Below are positions 1 to 9,345 of a stretch of DNA of 64,000 nt, one piece after another (positions within the stretch are counted from its first letter, which is position 1; the number at the start of each line of letters is the position of its first letter). The notes under the pieces are model-generated. The model was not told the origin of the DNA, ran no database searches, and was given only the letters and a program-made list of their open reading frames with translations. The translations under genes were made by a program, and so were the position numbers. This DNA is from CAYWMY01 sp046352935 (GTDB lineage: Bacteria; Pseudomonadota; Gammaproteobacteria; Steroidobacterales; Steroidobacteraceae), in contig JAXMGR010000009.1 in assembly GCA_046352935.1 (NCBI GenBank), forward strand, positions 1-64,000. The letters are read 5' to 3'.

Positions 1-2
1 CG

Positions 3-1532
3 GACGAGGGTGCGGTGTACGCCATCAAGGGCTCGCCGATGCACGAGTCGCCACTGAACCTGGTGCCGCCGAGTCTGCGCGCCGCGTTCCGTGACACCTA
101 TGGCGTCGAAGTCCAGGGCGAACTCAGTCCCTGGGCGCGTGAGCGCCTCGAGAACGAATTCGACGGCGACTATCTGCGCGTGCCGGTCGAGCGCATCTTC
201 CTGTCCGAGGCGTCGCGCGTCGGGATCGGCACGTATGCCCCGCACGATCCGACCACGGCCGATATCGCGGACCTGGTCGGCTCCGTGGACCTGTCCAAGG
301 TCACGGAGGTCGGCGACGAGGGCAATCCGCGCGCTTGGTCGTGGTCCGGCGCCGTCTACGCGGCGAGCCGCGGCCTGCTCGAGATGATCGAGATCCTGAA
401 GGTCAAACGGGAGTTCCTGTACCTCCTGCTGACGCTGACACAGGAAAAGAACGTCAAGGTATCCCGCTTCCCGCTGATCCACCTCGACGAGACGATCCTC
501 GCGCACACCAATCTGGCCGAGTTCCACAAGTTCCTGCAGGAGAAAGAGAACGAGGCGCTGCTCGATCGCATGGTCATCATCAAGGTGCCGTACGCGCTCT
601 GTTATCGGGACGAGGCGCGCATCTACCAGAAGCTGGTGTCCGGCGCGCCGGCCTTCCGCGCCGTGCACCTCGATCCGCACGTGCTTAAGCTGGCCGCCGT
701 GTTCGCGATCCTGACGCGGCTCGCGAAGCCGGAGAAGGAAGGACTCGATCTCGGCAAGAAGCTGCGCATGTACGCAGGCGAAACCGTCGAGGGCTTTCCG
801 GAGAGCGAGACCGCGCGAGTCCGGGCCGAGGCCCCGGACGAGAGCCTCGCCGGCGTCAGCCCGCGCTTCGTCGTCAATGCGATCTCGAATGCGATCACGC
901 GCAGCGACGCCAGGAGCCTCACCAGCATGGAGCTGCTTCTGGCGCTGAAGGACGCTATCGAGACCGATGCACGAATGGACGCGAAGCAGAAGAAGCAGTG
1001 GATCGACCATCTCGTTGTCGCGCGCAAGGATTTCTACAACCGCTGGGTCAAGGAGGACGTACACCGAGCCCTGTTCGCGTCGTTCGAACAGGAGGCGCAG
1101 CAGCTGCTGGAGAAGTATCTCGACGAGGTCGAGGCGTCTCTGGACCAGCGCGAAGTCAAGGATCCGATCACGGGCGAGACACGTCCGGCCGACGAGCGCT
1201 TCCTCCGTGCGGTCGAGGAGAAGATCAAGGTCTCGGACTCCGGCAAGCAGTCCTTCCGGCAGGAGGTCGTGCGCAAGGCCATGGTGGCCTTCAAGGCGGG
1301 AGAGAAGTTCCGGTTGTCGAGCCACGCCCGCATGCGCGAGGCCATCGAACAGTATCTGTTCTCCGAGCGCCGTGACGTACTGCGGCTCGTGACCTCCAGC
1401 GCGCGGCCCGACGACGAGGCGCGCAGCAAGATCTCGGCGGTGCAGAGCCGGTTGATCAGCGACTATGGTTATGACGAGCACAGTGCGACCGAGGCGCTGA
1501 GCTATGTGACGACCCTTCTGGCCCAGGAGTGA
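3..1532 (+). CDS. prkA: PrkA-family serine protein kinase, 5'-truncated by window edge
   Basis: The reading frame is open from base 3, so the gene begins upstream of the window; the internal GTG at 15 is not its real start. The visible ~509 residues contain the PrkA-typical segment KGSPMHESPL near the left edge, followed by the C-terminal part of the AAA-like domain and the PrkA C-terminal domain (about 505 of the family's usual ~640 residues). PrkA (YeaG in E. coli) is a cytosolic Ser/Thr kinase with an AAA+ core linked to nutrient stress and sporulation. It is followed 30 bp later by the DUF444 gene and then spoVR, the same trio found as yeaG/yeaH and ycgB in enterics, so the three probably form one stress operon. 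Family assignment is secure. Confidence 0.93.
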   Translation, partial: DEGAVYAIKGSPMHESPLNLVPPSLRAAFRDTYGVEVQGELSPWARERLENEFDGDYLRVPVERIFLSEASRVGIGTYAPHDPTTADIADLVGSVDLSKVTEVGDEGNPRAWSWSGAVYAASRGLLEMIEILKVKREFLYLLLTLTQEKNVKVSRFPLIHLDETILAHTNLAEFHKFLQEKENEALLDRMVIIKVPYALCYRDEARIYQKLVSGAPAFRAVHLDPHVLKLAAVFAILTRLAKPEKEGLDLGKKLRMYAGETVEGFPESETARVRAEAPDESLAGVSPRFVVNAISNAITRSDARSLTSMELLLALKDAIETDARMDAKQKKQWIDHLVVARKDFYNRWVKEDVHRALFASFEQEAQQLLEKYLDEVEASLDQREVKDPITGETRPADERFLRAVEEKIKVSDSGKQSFRQEVVRKAMVAFKAGEKFRLSSHARMREAIEQYLFSERRDVLRLVTSSARPDDEARSKISAVQSRLISDYGYDEHSATEALSYVTTLLAQE

Positions 1533-1562
1533 CGCACGCCCCGCAACAGCAGGAGCAAAGCT

Positions 1563-2741
1563 GTGGCCGACGATCTGCCGAGTCGTGGTGCATCGAGGAT
1601 CAACGGCTGGTACGAGCTGTTCTCCAGGGGTGCGCGCGACTGGCTGCGCCACAACGAGAAAGTCCGGGAGGCGATCCACCGGCACCTGCCGGACATTATT
1701 GCCGGAGCCGACGTGCTGGGCGGCGGAGCGCGTACGGTGCGCGTGCCCGTGCGCATGCTCGAGCACTATCACTTCCGCCTGCTGTCGCCCGTGGAGCAGG
1801 AAGGCGTCGGCCAGGGCGCCGCAAAGCCTGGCGACCAGCTCGTCCCGCGACGACCGGACCAGCAGGGTCCGGGCGGCGGACCGGGCGGGCGCGACGATGG
1901 CAGCTTCGAATTCATCCTGGAGTTCGAGATCGAGGACATCGTCGACTGGCTGTGGGAGGAGCTGGAACTGCCGAATCTGCGCGCACGTGTCGGAACCTCG
2001 GAAGACACCGACTGGGTGCGCGAGGGCTGGGACCGCAAGGGTGCACGCTCGCGCCTGGACCGGCGTCGCTCGCTGCGCGAGTCGATGAAGCGCCGGCGGC
2101 CCGCCGAACCCGGCCCGAGACTCATCGACGAGGACCTGCGCTACCGCCAGCTCGCGCGCCGCTCGCAGCCGGCGACGCAGGCCGTCGTCTTCCTGCTGCT
2201 CGACGTGTCGGCCAGCATGTCGGACGCGGACCGGAAGGTCGCGAAGTCGTTCTTTTTCTGGGCGATTCAGGGATTACGGCGCGAGTACCGACACCTCGAC
2301 ACGGTCTTCATTGCGCACACGACCGAGGCGTGGGAATTCAGCGAGGAGCAGTTCTTCAAGGTGAGCGGTTCGGGCGGCACGGTGGCGTCGAGCGCGCTCG
2401 CCAAGGTGCGCGAGCTGATGGACGAGCGCTACGATCCCGCGCCCTACAACGTCTACGTGTTCTACGCCTCGGATGGCGACAACGCCGCTTCTGACCATGA
2501 CCCGGCCAAGACCCTCCTTTCGGGCATCGCCGGGGAGGCCAGCTACTGCGGTTTTCTCGAAGTGTCCAACAGGCCCTCCGACGCCCCGGCAACGGGGACG
2601 GGCGCGCTCTTCGGGGAACTGGCCGACGACAACTATCCCGTTGGCAGCTTTACGCTCGCCCGCGTCGAGGACATCTGGGCCGCGATCCGGCACTTCTTCT
2701 CGCACGAGCAGCGCGCATCGCAGGGCACGGAGGCGCCATGA
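1563..2741 (+). CDS. yeaH: DUF444 / UPF0229 (YeaH-type) protein with vWA-like domain
   Basis: A 392-residue cytosolic protein of the YeaH/YhbH family. The GTG start is chosen because AGGAG lies 7 bases upstream. The N-terminal third is charged, with a Gly-rich linker around residues 100-115 (QQGPGGGPGGRDDG). The C-terminal half holds a von Willebrand A-like fold with the MIDAS-type motif DVSASMSD near residue 215, and later YASDGDN. The family is always linked to PrkA and SpoVR, and its molecular role is unknown. It sits between them here and overlaps spoVR by 4 bp (ATGA), which points to translational coupling. Confidence 0.92.
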   Translation: MADDLPSRGASRINGWYELFSRGARDWLRHNEKVREAIHRHLPDIIAGADVLGGGARTVRVPVRMLEHYHFRLLSPVEQEGVGQGAAKPGDQLVPRRPDQQGPGGGPGGRDDGSFEFILEFEIEDIVDWLWEELELPNLRARVGTSEDTDWVREGWDRKGARSRLDRRRSLRESMKRRRPAEPGPRLIDEDLRYRQLARRSQPATQAVVFLLLDVSASMSDADRKVAKSFFFWAIQGLRREYRHLDTVFIAHTTEAWEFSEEQFFKVSGSGGTVASSALAKVRELMDERYDPAPYNVYVFYASDGDNAASDHDPAKTLLSGIAGEASYCGFLEVSNRPSDAPATGTGALFGELADDNYPVGSFTLARVEDIWAAIRHFFSHEQRASQGTEAP

Positions 2742-4126
2742 GCGGAACGGACGGCGAAGGCTGGCGGGACTATCTGCCGCGGATGGAGCGCCTCGCGGCC
2801 GGTGCGGGCCTTGCCTACAACCCCGTGGACTTCGAGGCGGTCCCCGACAGCTTCATGATGGAGATCTCCGTCTACGGCTTCCCGGTCCGTATGCCGCACT
2901 GGTCCTTCGGTGTGCGCTACATCAGCCAGCTCATCCAGCACCGCATGGGCCATTCACGGCTCTTCGAGGTCGTGTTCCCCGGGAATCCGGGCCTCGCCTA
3001 CCTCGCCTCCGGGAACAGTCTCGCCGAGAACGTCCTCGTCACGGCGCACGTGCTGGGCCACGCGGACTTCTCGCGCAACAACCTGCTGTTCGAGCGCAGC
3101 CAGCAACAGGTCGGCAGCCGCATCGTGGAGCGCGCCGCAGCACATGCGCACCAGATCGCGCGTGCGATCGAGGAGCACGGCGCCGAGCGCGTTGAGTGCG
3201 TCCTCGATGCCGCGCTCGCTCTCGAGCAGTACGTGGACATCGGTCAGCCCGTGGCTCGTGAGCGCTATCCGGAGTACCTGCCGGCGCGTGCGAATCCTCT
3301 TGTCGGGGAGTTCCAGCGGCGCTTTGCGGCGCTGGATGCTGCCGAGGGCTCGCCGGCTCCGGATCGCAGCCCCAGGCGTGCGCCGTTGCCGCCGCGTCCG
3401 GAGAGGGATCTGCTGTGGTTCATCGCCCAGTACGCGCCGGATCTCGACGGCTGGGAGCGTGACATCTTCCTCGCCGTGCGTGAGGAGTCGTTCTATTTCT
3501 TTCCGGTGTTCGCGACCCAGATCATGAACGAGGGCTGGGCTTCGTACTGGCACGCACGTCTGTTGCGCGAGGCGGACTTCCTGCCGCAGGATGCCTACGT
3601 CGATGCCATCAAGTGCCACTCCGACGTCGTGCGGCCGCTGGCCAGCGACGAGACGGTCGCGCTCGGGATCAATCCGTACCACGTCGGTTTCTCGCTGTGG
3701 GAGCACATCATCGACAAGGGTGGTGTGGACGCTGCGCGGGGCATCCTGCGAGAGGACGACGACTTCAGTTTCATCCGCAATCACCTGACGCCCGAGCTCG
3801 CGGAGGAGCTCCAGTTGTTCCGCTACCGGCGCGATGAGCGCGGCAGCGTGAAGGTCGTCGAGCGCGACATCGGTGCGCTACACGACGCGATCCTGGTGCC
3901 GAAGTACAACTTCGGTGCACCGGCGGTGGCGGCGATGAGCGTGAAGGTGGACGGCACGCTCGAACTGGTTCACGATCACGCAGTCGATGGCCGGGGTCTC
4001 GATGCCGAGCGCGGCACACGGGTTCTCGAGTATCTGCAGCGCGTCTGGCGACGTCCCGTGAAGCTGCACACCGTGGACGGAGACGGCAGGGAGCTGGAGC
4101 TCACCGCTGTACCCGGCGGCGAGTGA
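2738..4126 (+). CDS. spoVR: SpoVR family protein
   Basis: A 462-residue protein matching the SpoVR/YcgB family along its length. Diagnostic segments are MPHWSFGVRY near residue 50, SLAENVLVTAHVLGH near residue 95 and MNEGWASYWH near residue 262, all strongly conserved in the family. The start overlaps the stop of the DUF444 gene. SpoVR is needed for spore cortex in Bacillus, but in Proteobacteria it is a stress-induced protein of unknown biochemistry co-expressed with PrkA. A 104 bp gap separates it from a convergent minus-strand gene. Confidence 0.93.
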   Translation: MSGTDGEGWRDYLPRMERLAAGAGLAYNPVDFEAVPDSFMMEISVYGFPVRMPHWSFGVRYISQLIQHRMGHSRLFEVVFPGNPGLAYLASGNSLAENVLVTAHVLGHADFSRNNLLFERSQQQVGSRIVERAAAHAHQIARAIEEHGAERVECVLDAALALEQYVDIGQPVARERYPEYLPARANPLVGEFQRRFAALDAAEGSPAPDRSPRRAPLPPRPERDLLWFIAQYAPDLDGWERDIFLAVREESFYFFPVFATQIMNEGWASYWHARLLREADFLPQDAYVDAIKCHSDVVRPLASDETVALGINPYHVGFSLWEHIIDKGGVDAARGILREDDDFSFIRNHLTPELAEELQLFRYRRDERGSVKVVERDIGALHDAILVPKYNFGAPAVAAMSVKVDGTLELVHDHAVDGRGLDAERGTRVLEYLQRVWRRPVKLHTVDGDGRELELTAVPGGE

Positions 4127-4230
4127 CTCCGGACGTCCCTGCGACCGCGGTATCGGGGGGCATCGCGGGCGCGTCAGGTCCTGGGATGACGCCAGCGTTC
4201 GATGGCGAAGCCGGTCATCAGGCGCGCCGG

Positions 4231-4719
4231 TCAATGACGGTGCGCGGGCTCTACTGGCGGAGCGAATCCCGGGAACCTCGTGCGAGCGAATTCCGCGTGA
4301 CAGGTCGTGCAGGTTTCCACGAGCCGCGAGTAGTGGAATACGGTGAGTTCCGCGTCGTGAGCCGTCGCCGCCGCGGCGAGCCGGCCCGCGCGATCGTGGA
4401 ACCCGGCATCGAGCAGCTTGAATCGCTCGGGCAGGGCACCCTCGAGTTCCGCGCGCTGTACGGACGAGAGCCGCTTCGCCATGATGTAGCTGGCGCGGAT
4501 CCGGTTGGCGGTCGCGGCAACCGTGGCCCAGTCGGCACCCGCGATCGCGACCGTGAGCTGCTGCGTCCCGGTGGCCACTTCGCGCATCTCGGCGCGCAAC
4601 AGCTCCCGGACCTCAGGCGACAGCGCCGGTTCCCGATTCGCACCGACGGTCTCCGCCCGCGGAGCGGCGCAGGCGAAGGCGGCGAGCAGCAGGACCGCGC
4701 CGGTGACACGTCGGATCAT
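4231..4719 (-). CDS. Small exported heme-c-type protein
   Basis: A 162-residue protein with a hydrophobic N-terminal signal (GAVLLLAAFACAAP; the Cys at residue 17 could also make it a lipoprotein). It has a single CxxCH heme-binding motif near the C-terminus (CTTCH, residues 137-141), as in cytochrome c' (class II) proteins, where the heme site lies at the end of a four-helix bundle. The body is helical and charged, consistent with that fold. Its ATG overlaps the TGA of the epoxide hydrolase gene (ATGA, 4716-4719), so the two are probably co-translated. The same frame stays open upstream through the hydrolase gene, but that is a shadow. Confidence 0.72.
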   Translation of the reverse strand: MIRRVTGAVLLLAAFACAAPRAETVGANREPALSPEVRELLRAEMREVATGTQQLTVAIAGADWATVAATANRIRASYIMAKRLSSVQRAELEGALPERFKLLDAGFHDRAGRLAAAATAHDAELTVFHYSRLVETCTTCHAEFARTRFPGFAPPVEPAHRH

Positions 4720-5891
4720 GGCCGCACCTCCCCGCGGAACGTGCGGAAGAACTCCCGGTACTCCGCGACGATGCTGGCGGGCTGTTCGGCCGGCGCAAAG
4801 TGTCCGCCACGCGGGAACAGGGTGTAGCGCTTCAGGTTCGTGCGCTCCTCCATCCATCTGCGCGGGACCATCACGACTTCCTTCGGCGAGATCGCGAGCC
4901 CCGTGGGAACCGGGATCAGCGGTCTGCGGCCCGTGATCGCTGACCAGGGCCTGCTGAAGTGCTCGGCGTAGATGCGCAGCGAGGATCCGATGGTGTTCGT
5001 GAGCCACAGCAGCGACGCCGTGGTGCAGAGGAAGTCCCGCCCGAACAGCGCCGCGACGTCTCCTCCGCAGTCGCTCCAGGCGCGTCGTCGCTCCCAGATC
5101 CAGGCGGCCGTACCGACCGGGGAGTCCGCGAGCGCATAGGCGAGCGTCTGGGGATCGTGCAGGTGCACGGCCACGTGGCTCGTGATGGTGGGTGTCGCTT
5201 CGGCCTGGCGTTCGACCATCCAGGCCTCGTTGGCTGCGAATTCGGCGGCCGGGATCGCCAGCGGGTTCATGTCGGGCACCATCGGCAGCGTGAGGTGGAC
5301 GCCGTGCAGCACTTCCGGGTGCGCGTGGCCGAGTTCCGCGGTGATGAGTGCGCCCCAGTCCCCACCCGCCGCCGCGAAGCGGGGATAGCCGAGCACGTCG
5401 CGCATGAGTTTCACCCACAGGCGCGCGATTTCGCGCACGCCGATGCCCGTGGTGCGCAGCGGCTCGGAGAACGCGAAGCCGGGCAGCGACGGCACGATCA
5501 CGTCGAAACTGTCCGCCGCGTCGCCGCCGTGCGCAACAGGGTCCACCAGCGGGCCGATGACGTCCTTCCAGTCCCAGAAGGTCCATGGCCAGCCGTGCGT
5601 GAGGACGATCGGCAGGGGATCCGGCCCGCGGCCGCGCATGTGGATGAAGTGGATCGGCACTTCGTCGATGACCGCGCGGTAGTGCTCGAAGTGGTTCATC
5701 GCCACTTCCTGCGCGCGCCAGTCGTAGTCGCCGGCCCAGTAGGCCACCATCTCCTCGAGCCAGCCGCGCTCGACGCCGTAACGCCAGCCCGCATTGCCGA
5801 AGTCGTCCGCCCAGCGCGTCGCGGCGAGCCGGCGGCGCATGTCGGCGAGGCGGTCCTGCGGGATCGAGATCTCGAATCGGGTGGGAGTCAT
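4716..5891 (-). CDS. Epoxide hydrolase (EHN-type alpha/beta hydrolase)
   Basis: A 391-residue alpha/beta hydrolase with the N-terminal EHN domain of microsomal-type epoxide hydrolases (residues ~1-110). It shows the oxyanion-hole motif HGWPWTFWDW near residue 98, the nucleophile elbow GGDWG (catalytic Asp) near residue 177, and a C-terminal HFAPAEQP containing the likely catalytic His near residue 370. Members open epoxides to diols. No membrane anchor or signal is seen, so it is probably cytosolic. It is coupled to the downstream heme-c gene. The substrate cannot be inferred. Confidence 0.9.
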   Translation of the reverse strand: MTPTRFEISIPQDRLADMRRRLAATRWADDFGNAGWRYGVERGWLEEMVAYWAGDYDWRAQEVAMNHFEHYRAVIDEVPIHFIHMRGRGPDPLPIVLTHGWPWTFWDWKDVIGPLVDPVAHGGDAADSFDVIVPSLPGFAFSEPLRTTGIGVREIARLWVKLMRDVLGYPRFAAAGGDWGALITAELGHAHPEVLHGVHLTLPMVPDMNPLAIPAAEFAANEAWMVERQAEATPTITSHVAVHLHDPQTLAYALADSPVGTAAWIWERRRAWSDCGGDVAALFGRDFLCTTASLLWLTNTIGSSLRIYAEHFSRPWSAITGRRPLIPVPTGLAISPKEVVMVPRRWMEERTNLKRYTLFPRGGHFAPAEQPASIVAEYREFFRTFRGEVRP

Positions 5892-6148
5892 GTTCGCTGC
5901 TCCGCTGTTCCGGTGCTACGTTGCGGGATACGCCGGCGCCCGTCAACGCGGTCGTGCCGCGCGAATGCGCGCCTGTCGTGGATCCGACTTTCGCAGCACG
6001 AACCCGGCGGGTCCGGTTTCATCGCAGCAGGCGGAAATGATCGCCTTCACGCGCGATCCTGCCCGCGGTCGGCTCCGGCCAGTGCGTGCCGATCACGAGC
6101 GCCGGTATGCAGGCGCCCCGCTCGTCTGCGACGGAGTCTTCTGACAGG

Positions 6149-6757
6149 TCACGCAGGATCGACAGGTTCTTCGCGGCCCGGACCGCCGAGCATCAGCACC
6201 ATGAGGCCGATGACCATGATCGCCGCGAAAAGGCCGGCGGCCTGGCCGAGCACGAGCTCTCCGAACACCATCCCCAGAACAACGAGGACGTAGGCGAGCT
6301 GCGCGAACAGCGTGATGACCGCGGCGTGCCGGCCGCCGCCGCCCTGGATCTCGTTCTGGTCCATCCAGACGATCGGCCCCGCGGCGATCGTGTAGGACCA
6401 TGTCAGCGCTGCAACTTCGTCCCCGGAACCGCGCCACGCGAAGAAGACCAGAACGCCGACGCACCAGCCGGTGATGACCGCTACGCGGTACCCGGAACCG
6501 AGAACGCTCAGGAAGGCGATCCAGAGACGGTGGGCCGACCGGCGTCGCTCGATGGCCGGCACATCCAGCAGCAATCCGGGCCGGCGGGCGAAGCCCGCGG
6601 CAGCGAACCCGGCCATGAAGATCGCCAGCAGGCCGAAGCCCAGCAGGTCCCAGCGCCCGAGGATGGCGAGCCAGATCCCGGCCACGATGCCGACCAGCAC
6701 GTTAAGCAGGCCGAGTGGGACGGAGACCGTTTCCGCGAATTCGGCAAATCCCTTCAT
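6149..6757 (-). CDS. Polytopic membrane protein, function unknown
   Basis: A 202-residue protein with about five or six hydrophobic segments (for example VLVGIVAGIWLAIL, LLGFGLLAIFMAGFAAAG, VAVITGWCVGVLVFF and LAYVLVVLGMVFGELVLG). I chose the ATG at 6757 because GAGGACGGAG precedes it; an upstream start would add ten basic residues without a better site. I do not recognise the family. The 84 bp between it and the pirin gene upstream (same strand) allows co-transcription. The 257 bp between it and the epoxide hydrolase start hold no gene that I can see. Confidence 0.65.
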   Translation of the reverse strand: MKGFAEFAETVSVPLGLLNVLVGIVAGIWLAILGRWDLLGFGLLAIFMAGFAAAGFARRPGLLLDVPAIERRRSAHRLWIAFLSVLGSGYRVAVITGWCVGVLVFFAWRGSGDEVAALTWSYTIAAGPIVWMDQNEIQGGGGRHAAVITLFAQLAYVLVVLGMVFGELVLGQAAGLFAAIMVIGLMVLMLGGPGREEPVDPA

Positions 6758-6841
6758 GCTCCGTCCTCGTCGCGGGCGAGATCCCATGCGCTGCGGCGAT
6801 CGCGCCGCGTCCGTGTCCCGTCTGACTCCAACGACGGCCGC

Positions 6842-7717
6842 TCAGCCGGCCGAGGGAGGCAGCTGCCCGAAGCGGCCGCTCCTGTAGTCCTCGAAAGCGG
6901 CGGCGACCTCCGCCCGCGTGTTCATCACGAACGGGCCGGCCCCGACGATGGGTTCGTCGAGCGGCTGGCCGCTCAGCATCAGCAGCGTGGCATCGCTCTT
7001 CGCCTCGAGCAGCACGTCGCCGGCCTTCTGCGAGAGAAGCATCCACTGTGTCTCGTGCAGTTCCTCGCGATCGTTGCCGCGCACGCTGCCGTGCAGGACC
7101 ACCACCACGACGCTGCGGTTCTCGACCAGGTTGAAGCGCACGTGGCGCCCGCGGTGCAGCCGCACGTCACGGACATCGATCGGACTGAAGGTCCGGGCCG
7201 GCCCCCGCTGTGCGCTGTACTCGCCCGCGATCAGGCGCAGGTGTCCCGCGTGGTGCGGCAGGTCCACGACCGGGATGTCGCGGTCGAGCAGGGTCTGATA
7301 GCGCGGTGCCGTCATCTTGTCCTTCGCCGGAAGATTCACCCAGAGCTGCACCATCTCCAGCGTGCCGCCCGTCTTCGCGAAGCGCTCCGAATGGAACTCC
7401 TCGTGCAGGATTCCGGCGCCCGCCGTCATCCACTGCACGTCACCGGGGCCGATCGTGCCGCCGCTGCCCGTCGAGTCCCGGTGCTCCACTTCGCCCTGGT
7501 AGACGATGGTGACGGTCTCGAAGCCGCGATGCGCGTGCCCGGCCACGCCCCGCCGGCCCGTCGTCGGCGCAAACTCCGCGGGGCCCGCGTAATCGAGCAG
7601 CAGGAAAGGGCTCAGCCGCTGTCCCATGTCGGCGTAGGAAAAGAGCGAGCGCACCGGGAACCCGTCGCCGACCCAGTGCCGGGGCGGCGCGCCGTAGACG
7701 CCGAGGATCTCCTTCAT
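6842..7717 (-). CDS. Pirin family protein
   Basis: A 291-residue bicupin of the pirin family. The N-terminal cupin carries the metal-ligand signature HAHRGFETVT near residue 60 and the later MTAGAGILHEE, both hallmarks of pirins such as YhaK/YhhW. Pirins bind Fe and some oxidise quercetin; the bacterial role is often unknown. The ATG at 7717 has GGGAG about 8 bases upstream and begins MKEILGVYGAPP. A start at 7744 (ATG, or TTG at 7747) would add nine or ten residues with a poorer site. Confidence 0.88.
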   Translation of the reverse strand: MKEILGVYGAPPRHWVGDGFPVRSLFSYADMGQRLSPFLLLDYAGPAEFAPTTGRRGVAGHAHRGFETVTIVYQGEVEHRDSTGSGGTIGPGDVQWMTAGAGILHEEFHSERFAKTGGTLEMVQLWVNLPAKDKMTAPRYQTLLDRDIPVVDLPHHAGHLRLIAGEYSAQRGPARTFSPIDVRDVRLHRGRHVRFNLVENRSVVVVVLHGSVRGNDREELHETQWMLLSQKAGDVLLEAKSDATLLMLSGQPLDEPIVGAGPFVMNTRAEVAAAFEDYRSGRFGQLPPSAG

Positions 7718-7890
7718 CGCCCTGCTCCCGATGCGCGTGGCCATCAAGTCCAGGCAGATTCCCCCCGCAGAGCTTACTCCTGTCGCGCGGCGAACGCGTT
7801 TCCGCCACTGCCCGCCTCACGAGGCCCGCGGACCCGGCCCACGGGCGGGCCTGCCGCGGGCGAGGACATCCCGCTACGGCAACGTCTTCG

Positions 7891-8307
7891 TCAGCGCTGG
7901 ATGCGGTGGCGCTGCGACCGCTGGTAGACGCCGCGCTCGTCGACGAAAAAGATGTCGAGGCTCAAGGCGCCCGGCCTGTCGTCGATCATGAGCCGCGTCT
8001 GCAGTTCCGTGAGCTTCTGCACGCAGGCCTTCGTGGTGTGTTCGATCGTCACCGTGATGTAGAGGTGGCGGCCGGATGGCAGGTCCTCTTCCGGCCTCGG
8101 TGTGCCGGGTCGTGCCGCGACGATTCGCCAGCAGTCCTCGGCCGCCTCGAAGATGATCCGCACGTCCACCTTGCCGTGACCGTCCGCGATCGCAACCGTC
8201 CCGGGGTAGTCGAGATCGTCCTGCGTCATCGGGTGGTGGTTCGCCAAGGATCGCGGCGCGAACACCGCGAACAGCAGGGCCGCCAGAGCGGTGCTCAATG
8301 GACGCAT
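7891..8307 (-). CDS. Exported protein of unknown function
   Basis: A 138-residue protein with a clear Sec signal (MRPLSTALAALLFAVFAPRSLA) and a small mature domain of ~115 residues with two Cys (CWRI, ACVQKL). The ATG at 8307 is preceded by GGAAGGA. I recognise no family. It is co-directional with the large minus-strand run starting at 13.9 kb and ends ~170 bp before the pirin start. A periplasmic location is the only thing the sequence supports. Confidence 0.6.
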   Translation of the reverse strand: MRPLSTALAALLFAVFAPRSLANHHPMTQDDLDYPGTVAIADGHGKVDVRIIFEAAEDCWRIVAARPGTPRPEEDLPSGRHLYITVTIEHTTKACVQKLTELQTRLMIDDRPGALSLDIFFVDERGVYQRSQRHRIQR

Positions 8308-8391
8308 GGCACATCCTTCCGGTGCATCAGCTGATTTCTGCACACACTGCGGCCCATGATACCGGCTCGTCCCCCGGTGTTGCCGGCCGGT

Positions 8392-9330
8392 TCATCGGGC
8401 CCGCTTCCTGCGGATGACCCAGTCCACCTGTCGCACGTCCTGAACTTCACCCCAGCCGCGGCGCCCGCCACTTCGCCATTCGACGAGGCCCGCCTGCGTG
8501 AGCAGGTTGTACCAGGACGGCCACGGGAACAGGTTCTTGACGGTGCCGTCGATGACGTGCACGACGCCATCGGTGTCGGTGAGTTCGAGATGGATCTCGC
8601 GGGGCTCGATGCCGCTCTCGTCCCACTTCGACTCGCGCCGTGCCGCGACGATCGTCCTGCGCACGCCGTTCGTGATCACGTAGGCGTTGGCGAGCCGGTC
8701 CTGGACGTCGCCGTCGCCCCACAGCCAGCAGTGGAACCAGTTGTCCTCGTCGAAATGGCCGACGTGCCAGCCGAGGTTCGGGATCGAGTCGAGCGTCTCG
8801 AACCGGCGTGCCCAGGAATGATCGCGATGTGCGAGGCAGTCGATCCGGTGCCTGCGGCCCCGCACGCACAGCTCGCCGCGCACGCAGCCGGGCTGCTCCA
8901 TGTGGTTCGCGATGAACCGCTCCTCGGCGCCGAGTTCGCGGTTCTCGTTGTAGTCGATGGCCTCGGCAATGGCCTCGAAGGTCATGCGCAGCCAGGTGTC
9001 CGTGCCGGGCTCGTACGTGATCTCGTAGTGCCGCAGGGGTTCCAGCACCCGGACGCGCAGGCCGTTCTCGAGCGTGTAATCGTCGAGGTCGCCCTTCGGC
9101 ATCGGCAGGTGATGCCGGATGTCGAAGTAGTAGGCATCGGTGAAGTGCTTGCAGAAGCTGTCCCACACGAACACGCCCGCGTAGGTCACGCCGATGTTCG
9201 GTCGGCAGTAGACATAGACCTCGCCGTCGATGTTCTCTTCGGGGATCTGGAAGTTGAACCAGTTCGTCTCCGTCCAGGCCCAGTCGCCCACGGGCGCCGG
9301 ATGGAACAGATCGTCCTTCTTCGTGAACAC
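8392..9330 (-). CDS. DHSW-motif protein (DUF7064/7065-like), short paralogue
   Basis: A 312-residue soluble protein. GTG start at 9330 with GGGAGG upstream. It is rich in Trp, Tyr and Asp, with no signal peptide, and carries HRDHSWARR near residue 168, followed by WFHCWLWGDGD. The next gene upstream has the related GMDHSWGIR, so the two are distant paralogues. The arrangement recalls lipocalin-like CrtC/AttH-type proteins and the uncharacterised DUF7064/DUF7065 families; this link is from memory and was not tested. It lies 15 bp after its neighbour, so it is almost surely in one operon with it and with the phosphotransferase-like gene. Confidence 0.6.
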   Translation of the reverse strand: MFTKKDDLFHPAPVGDWAWTETNWFNFQIPEENIDGEVYVYCRPNIGVTYAGVFVWDSFCKHFTDAYYFDIRHHLPMPKGDLDDYTLENGLRVRVLEPLRHYEITYEPGTDTWLRMTFEAIAEAIDYNENRELGAEERFIANHMEQPGCVRGELCVRGRRHRIDCLAHRDHSWARRFETLDSIPNLGWHVGHFDEDNWFHCWLWGDGDVQDRLANAYVITNGVRRTIVAARRESKWDESGIEPREIHLELTDTDGVVHVIDGTVKNLFPWPSWYNLLTQAGLVEWRSGGRRGWGEVQDVRQVDWVIRRKRAR

Positions 9331-9345
9331 TCCTGCAGCCTCCCT